Below are positions 1 through 5,270 of a stretch of DNA of 5,270 nt, piece by piece (the stretch's first letter is position 1; the number at the start of each line of letters is the position of its first letter). The position numbers were made by a program, and so were the translations under genes. The notes below the pieces were generated by a model. That model was not told where the DNA came from. It saw only the letters and a list, made by a program, of their open reading frames with translations, and ran no database searches. Source of the DNA: Actinoallomurus sp045806665 (GTDB lineage Bacteria > Actinomycetota > Actinomycetes > Streptosporangiales > Streptosporangiaceae); the NCBI GenBank assembly GCA_045806665.1, contig JBJMIW010000449.1:1-5270 (forward strand). The letters run 5' to 3'.

Positions 1-174
1 ACAACACTACTTATGGGTAATATGTGGCTAAACTAGCCGCCTATAGGCTCGGTCTATCAGCGGGCGCATGACACGCCCGAAGACGCGAAACGACCCGTCC
101 TGACAGGCGGTCCCGGCGAGGGACCCGCATCGGCGGCCAGTGCGCAATTTCTCGCTTCAGGAGGAAAGCGGGGA
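1..174. other. Non-coding, AT-richer left edge with a small dyad
   Basis: No supported gene lies here. The first 60 bases are about 45% G+C, far below the rest of the window, as expected for an intergenic or promoter region. A -10-like hexamer TAATAT lies at 18-23 (+); its -35 would fall outside the window. Directly after it is an inverted repeat, GTGGCTA (24-30) / TAGCCGC (34-40), with one G-T wobble and a 3-base gap, placed where a repressor operator often sits. A second perfect 6-bp stem, CGGGCG (61-66) / CGCCCG (74-79) with a 7-base loop, has no T-run after it, so I do not call it a terminator. Promoter and operator roles are inference from position only. Confidence 0.4.
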
Positions 175-330
175 GCGTTCGGCTCCGCCGACGCGGTCGG
201 CCGATCCCTCAACTTCAGCTACGGGCCACCGGAGGAGGACGAGGTGCGCTCCGGGTTCGCGCCGGAGACCTACCGGCGGCTCGCCGCACTCAAGGCCGCG
301 TACGACCCGGACGGCCTCTTCACGATCTAG
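175..330 (+). pseudogene. C-terminal remnant of an FAD-linked (BBE-type) oxidase
   Basis: Frame 1 translates here to about 51 residues ending in a TAG stop at 328-330. The pattern is that of the C-terminal berberine-bridge (BBE) segment of FAD-binding oxidases: a GRSLNFSYG stretch, an acidic linker, then FAPETYRRLAALKAAYDPDGLF. In this family the final Y-D-P-x-x-L/F motif ends the protein. Full-length members have roughly 450 residues with an N-terminal FAD_binding_4 (PCMH) domain, and none of that is present. The frame is closed by a stop at 34-36, and between 37 and 330 the only ATG/GTG start candidate in frame is GTG at 244, already inside the motif. Base composition and codon use are those of a real GC-rich gene. 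The likeliest reading is a decayed or deletion-truncated gene whose 5' part was lost. A frameshifted or mis-assembled gene is the alternative. The stop overlaps that of the convergent dioxygenase gene. Confidence 0.6.
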
Positions 331-1097
331 CCGAGCTGGATCGAGCGCTTGGCCATCCCGAGCCAGAAGCCGTCGATCACGCTGCGCTGGGTGTCGAGCT
401 CGGCCTCTCCGGCACCGAGGGCGACGAACAACGGCGCGAAGTGCTCCGTACGCGGGTGGGCGACCCGGCCCGCCGGTGCCCGGTGCTCGAAGTCCAGCAG
501 CGCGTCGAGGTCGCCGGAGGCGAGCGTCTCCCGCCCCCAGGCGTCGAACTCCCGGGACCAGCCGGGCGCGCTGTCCGGGTCCGGGTCCATGGTGAGCCCG
601 CGCAGGTTGTGGGTGAAGAAGCCGCTGCCCACGATGAGGACGCCCTCGTCGCGCAGCGGCGCGAGGCGGCGGCCCAGGGCCATCAGCCGCTCCGGATCCA
701 GGGTCGGCATGGAGATCTGCAGGACCGGGATGTCGGCGTCGGGGTACATCTCGACCAGCGGCACGTACGCGCCGTGGTCCAGGCCGCGCTCGGGATCCTC
801 GTGGACCGGGCCGCCGACCAGCTTGCGGACCTTGTCCGCGAGCTCGGGCGCGCCCGGCGCGGGGTAGGTCACCTGGTAGTAGTGCTCGGGGAAGCCCCAG
901 AAGTCGTACGTCAGCGGCACCGTGCGGGTGGCGCCGATGGCGAGCGGGGCCGACTCCCAGTGCGCCGAGACGACGAGAACGGCCTCCGGGCGGGGCAGGC
1001 CGGCCGACCAGGCGGCGAGCTGGCCCGGCCAGATCGCGTCGTCCGCCAGAGGCGGCGCGCCGTGGCTGAGATAGATCACCGGCATCCGTCCGGACAT
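327..1097 (-). CDS. DODA-type extradiol ring-opening dioxygenase (LigB family)
   Basis: This encodes a 256-residue cytosolic metalloenzyme of the LigB / class III extradiol dioxygenase superfamily (4,5-DOPA dioxygenase-like, as E. coli YgiD). Known members open catechol-type aromatic rings with O2; the substrate here cannot be read from sequence. Numbered from the chosen start, conserved histidines fall in the expected places: LSHGAPP (H12), VSAHWES (H46), LDHGAYVPL (H108), GSGFFTHNLRG (H163) and AHPRTEHFAPL (H214, H219). The first two and the late ones match the family's metal and active-site positions. Length is normal for the family. The ORF could be extended six codons to an ATG at 1115, but an SD sequence GGAGGGG (1108-1102) sits six bases before the ATG at 1097. 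The 1115 ATG would also lie within a palindromic box, so 1097 is preferred. The gene stands alone on this strand, divergent from the FAD oxidoreductase. A promoter with two operator-like boxes precedes it. Confidence 0.92.
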   Translation of the reverse strand: MSGRMPVIYLSHGAPPLADDAIWPGQLAAWSAGLPRPEAVLVVSAHWESAPLAIGATRTVPLTYDFWGFPEHYYQVTYPAPGAPELADKVRKLVGGPVHEDPERGLDHGAYVPLVEMYPDADIPVLQISMPTLDPERLMALGRRLAPLRDEGVLIVGSGFFTHNLRGLTMDPDPDSAPGWSREFDAWGRETLASGDLDALLDFEHRAPAGRVAHPRTEHFAPLFVALGAGEAELDTQRSVIDGFWLGMAKRSIQLG

Positions 1098-1101
1098 GGC
1101 G

Positions 1102-1108
1102 CCCCTCC
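1102..1108 (-). promoter_or_regulatory. Ribosome binding site deciding the dioxygenase start
   Basis: On the minus strand this reads GGAGGGG. The GGAGG core (1108-1104) is separated from the ATG at 1097 by six bases, an ideal distance. It lies inside the longer reading frame beginning at 1115, so it argues that the first six codons of that frame are leader rather than protein. Confidence 0.75.
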
Positions 1109-1114
1109 GTGTCA

Positions 1115-1126
1115 TTGAACGCTCAA
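1115..1126. promoter_or_regulatory. Operator-like palindrome, box A
   Basis: TTGAACGCTCAA: TTGA and TCAA arms around a 4-base centre, symmetric at 10 of 12 positions. It differs by one base from the perfect palindrome TTGAACGTTCAA. It sits in the predicted leader of the dioxygenase mRNA, downstream of its -10 element. The size and form suit a dimeric winged-helix repressor such as a MarR-family protein, but no regulator gene is in the window, so the binder is inferred. Confidence 0.5.
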
Positions 1127-1139
1127 CTTGTCTGTCCCC

Positions 1140-1167
1140 AGCCTACGCCATGTTGTTGAACTTTCAA
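1140..1167 (-). promoter_or_regulatory. Predicted dioxygenase promoter
   Basis: On the minus strand, -35 TTGAAA (1167-1162), a 16-base spacer, and -10 TAGGCT (1145-1140) fit a housekeeping-sigma promoter of the actinobacterial TANNNT type. Transcription would begin near 1133, giving a leader of about 36 bases before the ATG at 1097, with the SD and box A inside it. The -35 overlaps box B. This is prediction from motifs only. Confidence 0.45.
1156..1167. promoter_or_regulatory. Operator-like palindrome, box B
   Basis: TTGAACTTTCAA, again symmetric at 10 of 12 positions and one base from TTGAACGTTCAA. It matches box A at 10 of 12 positions. Its minus-strand half TTGAAA coincides with the predicted -35 element of the dioxygenase promoter. 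The centres of boxes A and B are 41 bp apart, close to four helical turns, so both would face the same side of the DNA. Confidence 0.5.
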
Positions 1168-1240
1168 GCTTTACGCTCAAGTCATGGTGAAGAACCCGAC
1201 AGGGACGGAGCCGTTCCCTCACCCGAGAGACCGATTTCGC

Positions 1241-1246
1241 TACCGT
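1241..1246 (+). promoter_or_regulatory. -10 element for a leaderless FAD oxidoreductase transcript
   Basis: TACCGT matches the actinobacterial TANNNT -10 pattern and ends seven bases before the ATG at 1254, so transcription would start at or next to the A of the start codon. There is no purine-rich SD in the 20 bases upstream, and leaderless mRNAs are common in actinobacteria. No clear -35 is seen, so confidence is limited. Confidence 0.4.
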
Positions 1247-1253
1247 CGCGTCC

Positions 1254-2384
1254 ATGCGAGTTTTGGTGATCGGGGCAGGCGTCCTGGGCGCCGCCGTCGC
1301 CGCGGGGCTCACCCGCCGGGGCGCGTGGGTGACCGTGCTGGAAGAGCGCTTCCCGGGCGCCGGCACGACCGGCACCTCGTTCGCCTGGGTCAACGCCAAC
1401 GACAAGGATCCCGACCACTACTTCGCGCTCAACCACACCGCCGTTCACGCCTACCACGCGCTCGGCGGTGACGGTTTCGTTCCTACCGGGCACCTGGAGT
1501 GGGCGAACGGCGATGCGCGCCGCCTCGCGCTCAGCGCCCGGGTCGAGCGGCTACGGGACCGCGAGTACGCCGTCGAGCGGGTCACCGCCCGCCGGGCCAC
1601 CGAACTCGAACCCGACCTCGCCGCCCAGCCCGACGGCACGGACTACGTCCTCTTTCCCGAGGAGGGGCACGTGATCCCGGCCGTCCTCCTCGCCCGGCTC
1701 CTCGGCGAGGCACGGGATCGTGGCGCCCGGATGGAGACCGGCGCGGCCGTCCGCGAGATCAAGTCGGGACGCGGCGGGGTGAGCGTGACGCTCGCCGACG
1801 GCGGCGTCCGCGCCGCCGACCTCCTCGTGTGCTGTACCGGCCGCTGGACGGGCGGGCTGGTCGACGTCCCCATGCTGGATCCGCGCGTGTCCGGCACGGT
1901 CACCAACGGCTTCCTGGTCACCACCACCCCCGTCCCCGCCCGGGCGGCGCGGGTCCTGACCGGCGACCGCCTACACGTACGCCCGGACGGCGGCGGGCGC
2001 CTCATGCTGCAGGCCCTCGACCTCGACGAGGCCGCCGACCCCGAGACACCGCCGCCGGACGACGTCGGCGCCGAAATGCTCGCCCGGCTGCCCGAGGTCC
2101 TGTCCGCCACCGACGGCGCGCGGGTCGAGCGCACCCGCGTCGGGCAGCGCGCCATGCCCGCCGACCGCCGTACCGTGGCCGGGTTCACGGACTCCTCCGC
2201 ACGCGTGTACACGGTGGTGACGCACAGCGGGATCACGCTCGCGCCCCTCCTCGGTGACCTGGTGGCCGGGGAGGTGTACGGCACGGAGTCGGCGCTGCTC
2301 CGGCCGTTCCGCCCCACACGGTTCGCCGTTCCGGCGCCCGCTCCGGCGTCGGAGGCCGAATGCCCGGCCCAAGGGCGGGGATAG
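1254..2384 (+). CDS. FAD-dependent oxidoreductase, DAO family
   Basis: This encodes 376 residues of the D-amino-acid-oxidase/DadA-like fold (DAO). These are flavoenzymes that oxidise C-N bonds of amino acids or amines. The substrate is not deducible here. The N-terminus is a textbook dinucleotide-binding motif: VLVIGAGVLGAAVA, with the GxGxxG glycines at residues 7, 9 and 12, and an acidic residue ending strand 2 (VTVLE, E30) for the FAD ribose. It is followed by TTGTSFAWVNAND (38-50). A second FAD-contacting segment appears near the C-terminus, VVTHSGITLAPLLGD (about 321-335). The last 25 or so residues are a Pro/Ala-rich, unconserved-looking tail. No signal peptide or membrane segment is seen, so it should be cytosolic. 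The start is secure, because Met1 directly precedes the first beta strand and no in-frame start exists upstream to 1200. The 3' end overlaps the next gene if that gene starts at 2360, suggesting co-transcription. Its promoter region is shared with the divergent dioxygenase. Confidence 0.9.
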   Translation: MRVLVIGAGVLGAAVAAGLTRRGAWVTVLEERFPGAGTTGTSFAWVNANDKDPDHYFALNHTAVHAYHALGGDGFVPTGHLEWANGDARRLALSARVERLRDREYAVERVTARRATELEPDLAAQPDGTDYVLFPEEGHVIPAVLLARLLGEARDRGARMETGAAVREIKSGRGGVSVTLADGGVRAADLLVCCTGRWTGGLVDVPMLDPRVSGTVTNGFLVTTTPVPARAARVLTGDRLHVRPDGGGRLMLQALDLDEAADPETPPPDDVGAEMLARLPEVLSATDGARVERTRVGQRAMPADRRTVAGFTDSSARVYTVVTHSGITLAPLLGDLVAGEVYGTESALLRPFRPTRFAVPAPAPASEAECPAQGRG

Positions 2385-3100
2385 CAGGAGGTATGGGGCA
2401 GGCCCGTCTGGAGTTCGCCGCCGAACTCCGCTTCTTCCTCGCGCCCGCCGCCCGGAACGGCGAGGTGGTCACGCCGCTCGACGGAACCTCTTCCGTGGGG
2501 CACGTGGTCGAGTCGTTCGGCGTCCCGCTGCCCGAGGTGGGCGATCTCGTCGTCGACGGCCGGTCGGTGCCGCCGTCGTACCACCCGCAGGACGGGAACG
2601 TCGTCCGCGTGCTCCCCGTAGGACGCCCGCAGCCGGTGCCCGTCCGACCGCCGCGCTTCACGCTCGACGTCCATCTCGGCACGCTGGCCCGGCGGCTGCG
2701 CCTCGTCGGCCTCGACACCGACTACCACAACGACATCGACGACGAAGCCCTCGTCGAACTGGCCGACCGGGAGAAGCGGGTCCTGCTGACGCAGGACCGC
2801 GGCCTGCTGCGCCGCCGGAGCCTGTGGTTCGGCGCGTACGTGCGCGGCGCGCGGCCGGAGGAGCAGTTCCGTGACGTCCTGGACCGGTTCGCGCCGCCGC
2901 TCGCTCCGTGGACCCGGTGCACGGCCTGCAACGGCCTGCTGGCGCCGGTCGCCAAGGAGACGATCGAGCACCTTCTCCAGCCCGGCACGCGGCGCAGCTA
3001 CGACGGCTACGCGCGGTGCCGGGCCTGCGGTCGCCTCTACTGGAAGGGCGCCCACCACCGCCGGCTGCAGGCGATCGTGGACGCCGCTCTCAGCGACTGA
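2360..3100 (+). CDS. Ubiquitin-like / Mut7-C RNase / zinc-ribbon protein
   Basis: This encodes 246 residues in three parts. Residues 16-87 resemble the Mut7-C ubiquitin (beta-grasp) domain (ARLEFAAELRFFL through GNVVRVLPV), without a C-terminal Gly-Gly. Residues 100-180 resemble the Mut7-C PIN-like RNase fold, with acidic candidates D103 (FTLDVHLGTLARRLR), D119/D121, a D-rich NDIDDEAL segment and D146 in LLTQDRGLL. Residues 187-230 form a zinc ribbon with CTAC (C187, C190) and CRAC (C220, C223), then the family-typical YWKGAHH. It is probably a cytosolic nuclease; bacterial members have no firmly assigned substrate. The start is ambiguous. ATG 2360 has GGAGG (2351-2355) four bases upstream and overlaps the oxidoreductase by 25 bp. 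ATG 2393 (MGQARLEF, closer to the domain edge) has AGGAGGT touching it, which is too close for good initiation. The domain call is strong; the start is about even. Confidence 0.88.
   Translation: MPGPRAGIAGGMGQARLEFAAELRFFLAPAARNGEVVTPLDGTSSVGHVVESFGVPLPEVGDLVVDGRSVPPSYHPQDGNVVRVLPVGRPQPVPVRPPRFTLDVHLGTLARRLRLVGLDTDYHNDIDDEALVELADREKRVLLTQDRGLLRRRSLWFGAYVRGARPEEQFRDVLDRFAPPLAPWTRCTACNGLLAPVAKETIEHLLQPGTRRSYDGYARCRACGRLYWKGAHHRRLQAIVDAALSD
2386..2392 (+). promoter_or_regulatory. Strong SD-like sequence abutting an internal ATG
   Basis: AGGAGGT lies one base after the oxidoreductase stop (2382-2384) and immediately before ATG 2393. Its position after the stop suggests a real RBS. With only one base between GGAGG and the ATG, however, the spacing is shorter than normally used, so it may instead be coding sequence (Gly-Gly) of the longer form starting at 2360. 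Confidence 0.35.
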
Positions 3101-3110
3101 CGGACGGCGT

Positions 3111-4703
3111 TCAGCCGATGTCGCGGCGGCGGAGGCCGGCGAGACCGGCGGCGGTCACCGCGACGGCGACGGCGGTGAGCGCGACGATCGGCGTGCCCGA
3201 CAGCGTCCCGCCGGGGAGCTTGGGGACATGGGTGAACGGTGACAGGTCCATCACGGCCTGGCCGAGCTTCAGCACCGGCCCCAGCTGGCCGAGGAGCAGG
3301 AAGACGCCGAGCACCCCCCAGGCCGCCATCGCGAGCCGGGGCACCGCGCCGAACAGCAGGACCGCGACGGCGGCCGCCACCCACGCGGCGGGCGCCTGGA
3401 CCAGTGCCGCACCGAGGAGGCGGGGCACCTGCGTGCCGAGGTCGTGGACCCGCAGCCCGTGCGCCACGCCGGCCGCAAGGCCGGCGACACCGAGCAGCAC
3501 GGCGGGCCCGGCCGCCGCGAACAGCAGGTGGCCGAGCGACCACCGCACCCGGCGGACCCGCGTCGCCAGGAGCGGCTCGAGACGCTGTGCGGTCTCCTCG
3601 GTGCGCAGCCGCAGCACCACCTGGACGGCGTACGCCGCGGCGATCAGCCCCAGCACGCCCATCACCGTGCCGACGTACGAGTCCTCCAGCCCCCGCTGCC
3701 CGCCCATCTTGGCGAGCAGGTCCTGCGTGCCGGAGCTGTTCTTCAGCAGGTCCCCGAGGCCCTTGAGGACGGCGCCGATCGCCGCGCCGTACACGGCGAA
3801 CCCGGCCAGCCACCCGAGCAGCACCCCCCGCTGCAGCCGCCAGGCGAGGGCCAGCGGGCTGCGCAGGTACGGGGACGCCTCCGCCGGACCCGGCCGGGCC
3901 GGGAGCAGGCCGGCGCCCAGGTCCCTGCGCTCCACCAGCGCGTACGCCGCGCCGACCACCGCGACCGCGACGACCACCCCCAGCCCGATGACCCACCACC
4001 GCTCCGCGCCGTACGGCCGGACCTGCTGCGCCCAGCCGATCGGCGTGAGCCACGACAGCCACGAGACGCCGCCGGCGTCCCCCGCCGCGCGCAGCAGATA
4101 GGCGACGCCGATGGCCGCGAGCGCGAGGCCGCGGGCCGCCTGGGCCGTCTCGGCGAGCTGCGCGGTGACGCCCGCGACGGCCGTGAAGCACAGTCCCGGG
4201 ATCGTCCAGGCGAGCCCGGTCGCGAGCGAGCCCGTCACCGGCAGGCCGAAGGCGGCCAGCACGATGGTCATGACGAGCGCGAGCACCAGGTTGGCGACGA
4301 CCCCGACGAGCAGGCCGGCGGTCAGCGGCGCCCGGCGGCCGACGACGCCCGCGCCGACCAGCTCCAGGCGGCCCGCCTCCTCGTCGGCCCGCGTGTGCCG
4401 GATCACCAGCAGGACGCTCATCACGCCGACGAGCACGCCGCCGAGGGCGGCCATCCGCCAGCCGGTGATGCCGCCGATCGAGTCCGGAACCTGGATCCGG
4501 CCGTAGATGGCGAGCGTCGCACCGTTGCCGTTGATGCCGGAGACGAAGTCGTGCAGCGACGCCGGACTGTCGTACAGCGTCTTGAAGCCGTACGCGGTGC
4601 TCGCCGCGTACGCGATGAGGGCGTAGACCCACACGGCGAGCATGATGCGGCTGCGGCGCAGTCCGAGCTTGAGCAGCTGCCCGGTGCCGGTGAGGGCGTT
4701 CAC
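3111..4703 (-). CDS. ABC exporter permease, duplicated polyketide-antibiotic-exporter type
   Basis: This encodes a 530-residue integral membrane protein, the transport channel for the ATPase encoded just upstream. It resembles the COG3559-type (TnrB3-like) ABC-2 permeases described as exporters of polyketide antibiotics. The substrate here is unknown. About 12 hydrophobic segments are visible, for example near residues 20-38, 84-103, 125-152, 163-180, 190-205, 237-256, 294-312, 344-366, 391-415, 430-452, 456-475 and 505-523. The protein is two homologous halves: HTRADEEAGRLELV (103-116) matches LRTEETAQRLEPLL (366-379), LTPIGWAQQVRPYG (219-232) matches LSPFTHVPKLPGG (487-499), and RRDLG (259-263) matches the C-terminal RRDIG (526-530). 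The start is GTG at 4703-4701. It overlaps the ATPase stop as GTGA, the usual sign of translational coupling. A longer open frame runs upstream inside the ATPase gene but is Arg/Pro-rich shadow sequence. The gene ends 10 bp from the convergent Mut7-C gene. Confidence 0.9.
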   Translation of the reverse strand: MNALTGTGQLLKLGLRRSRIMLAVWVYALIAYAASTAYGFKTLYDSPASLHDFVSGINGNGATLAIYGRIQVPDSIGGITGWRMAALGGVLVGVMSVLLVIRHTRADEEAGRLELVGAGVVGRRAPLTAGLLVGVVANLVLALVMTIVLAAFGLPVTGSLATGLAWTIPGLCFTAVAGVTAQLAETAQAARGLALAAIGVAYLLRAAGDAGGVSWLSWLTPIGWAQQVRPYGAERWWVIGLGVVVAVAVVGAAYALVERRDLGAGLLPARPGPAEASPYLRSPLALAWRLQRGVLLGWLAGFAVYGAAIGAVLKGLGDLLKNSSGTQDLLAKMGGQRGLEDSYVGTVMGVLGLIAAAYAVQVVLRLRTEETAQRLEPLLATRVRRVRWSLGHLLFAAAGPAVLLGVAGLAAGVAHGLRVHDLGTQVPRLLGAALVQAPAAWVAAAVAVLLFGAVPRLAMAAWGVLGVFLLLGQLGPVLKLGQAVMDLSPFTHVPKLPGGTLSGTPIVALTAVAVAVTAAGLAGLRRRDIG

Positions 4704-5270
4704 CGGGCCATCCCCGCGGGCGCCTCGTCCTCGTAGTGGCGGAGGAACAGCTCCTCCAGCGTCGGCGGGGTGCTGGTGAGGCTGCGGACGCCCGCCCGGG
4801 TCAGGTGCTTCAGCACCTCGTCGAGCTTGTCGGTGTCGACCTCCAGCTTGACGCGGGTGCCCTGCACGTCGGGGTCGTGCACGCCGGGCAGGCTCGTCAG
4901 CCCGTCGGGCGGGCTCGCCAGCTCGGCCGTGATCGACGTGCGGGTCAGGTGCCGCAGCTCGGCGAGCGTGCCGCTCTCGACCGTGCGGCCCTTGCGGATG
5001 ATGCTCACCCGGTCGCAGAGCGCCTCGACCTCGGACAGGATGTGGCTGGACAGCAGCACGGTGCGGCCCCGCTCGCGCTCCTCCTCGACGCACCGCTGGA
5101 AGACCTCCTCCATGAGCGGGTCGAGGCCGGAGGTCGGCTCGTCGAGGATCAGCAGCTCGACGTCCGAGGCGAAGGCCGCGACGAGGGCGACCTTCTGCCG
5201 GTTGCCCTTGGAGTACGCCCGGCCCTTCTTCTTCGGGTCCAGCTCGAACCGCTCCAGCAGCTCGGCCTTG
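4700..5270 (-). CDS. ABC exporter ATP-binding protein (partial, N-terminus outside window)
   Basis: The last 189 residues of an ABC ATPase are present; the gene continues past the right edge, so Walker A and the Q-loop are not visible. Counting from the first complete codon (5269), the signature is the variant YSKGNRQKV (19-27) in place of LSGGQ. Walker B and D-loop are LLILDEPTSGLDP (39-51), with catalytic E44, and the switch histidine is in LLSSHIL (H76). After this comes a C-terminal accessory region of about 80 residues (SITAELASPP to TPPTLEELFLRHYED), as in DUF4162-type drug-exporter ATPases. It hydrolyses ATP on the cytosolic face to drive the permease encoded by the next gene, whose GTG start overlaps this stop by four bases. 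The SKGNRQ form of the signature is common in exporter ATPases of this kind and does not indicate inactivity. Confidence 0.93.
   Translation of the reverse strand, partial: KAELLERFELDPKKKGRAYSKGNRQKVALVAAFASDVELLILDEPTSGLDPLMEEVFQRCVEEERERGRTVLLSSHILSEVEALCDRVSIIRKGRTVESGTLAELRHLTRTSITAELASPPDGLTSLPGVHDPDVQGTRVKLEVDTDKLDEVLKHLTRAGVRSLTSTPPTLEELFLRHYEDEAPAGMAR

Noticed and set aside
61..79. Perfect 6-bp hairpin CGGGCG/CGCCCG as a terminator
   Set aside because: It has no T-run on either side, and a short GC stem of this size is expected by chance in such GC-rich DNA.
140..595. 151-residue + strand frame starting at GTG 140
   Set aside because: Its translation is Arg/Pro/Ser-rich and unlike any family. 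It runs antisense into the dioxygenase, while the oxidase tail lies in a different frame.
441..1118. Long open frames opposite the dioxygenase gene (+ strand)
   Set aside because: They are Arg/Pro/Gly-rich, match no family pattern, and are explained by high-GC codon bias of the minus-strand gene, which has intact family motifs.
1184..1471. Upstream start ATG 1184 as the beginning of the oxidoreductase
   Set aside because: It is in a different frame from the GxGxxG motif, and no in-frame start lies upstream of 1254.
1643..3058. 471-residue open frame on the minus strand opposite the oxidoreductase and Mut7-C genes
   Set aside because: It spans two well-supported genes on the other strand, has Arg/Ser/Pro-rich composition, and shows no recognisable domain.
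3444..4736. Long + strand open frames across the permease region
   Set aside because: The minus-strand frame has about 12 membrane segments and the duplicated motifs of a known permease family. The + frames are low-complexity shadows.
4704..5093. N-terminal extension of the permease frame to 5093
   Set aside because: This stretch is another frame of the ATPase gene, which has Walker B, signature and H-loop. GTG 4703 with the GTGA overlap is the natural start.
1..5270. Defence system, CRISPR, toxin-antitoxin pair or mobile element
   Set aside because: The Mut7-C nuclease was considered as a toxin-like or defence nuclease, but it belongs to a widespread chromosomal family. No partner antitoxin, transposase, direct-repeat array or attachment site is visible.

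Overview
The window is about 70% G+C or more, and its coding frames show the strong third-position G/C bias of a high-GC actinomycete. Gene content (a DODA-type dioxygenase, a Mut7-C RNase protein and a COG3559-like two-part ABC exporter) fits Streptosporangiales or Streptomyces-like bacteria. I cannot place the genus from sequence alone. I see no mobile element, tRNA, rRNA or CRISPR array.

Layout, left to right. Positions 1-174 hold no supported gene. The first 60 bases are clearly AT-richer (about 45% G+C) and contain a -10-like hexamer followed by a short dyad. Positions 175-330 (+) encode about 51 residues matching the C-terminal end of an FAD-linked (berberine-bridge type) oxidase. No N-terminal part and no convincing start are present, so this looks like a gene remnant. 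Its stop codon interlocks with the stop codon of the convergent dioxygenase gene (327-1097, -). A 156-bp divergent intergenic region follows. It carries two near-identical 12-bp palindromes placed on and just after a recognisable promoter for the dioxygenase, which suggests repressor control. On the other side, an FAD-dependent oxidoreductase of the DAO family (1254-2384, +) appears to start from a leaderless transcript. It is followed, with a probable 25-bp overlap, by a ubiquitin-like/Mut7-C RNase/zinc-ribbon protein (2360-3100, +).

Ten bases after that gene ends, an oppositely oriented ABC exporter operon ends. Its permease (3111-4703, -) is visibly a tandem duplication of one half-unit, and it overlaps by 4 bp (GTGA) the end of its ATPase gene (4700 to beyond 5270, -). 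The ATPase N-terminus, including Walker A, lies outside the window.

How the genes work together: the ATPase and permease make one drug or antibiotic exporter. The oxidoreductase and Mut7-C genes are probably co-transcribed, without a known functional link. The dioxygenase and oxidoreductase share an intergenic region and may share a regulator that is not encoded here. Most of the content is known families. The most interesting points are the paired palindromes, the unresolved start and context of the Mut7-C protein, and the oxidase remnant. I did not find a convincing undescribed system.
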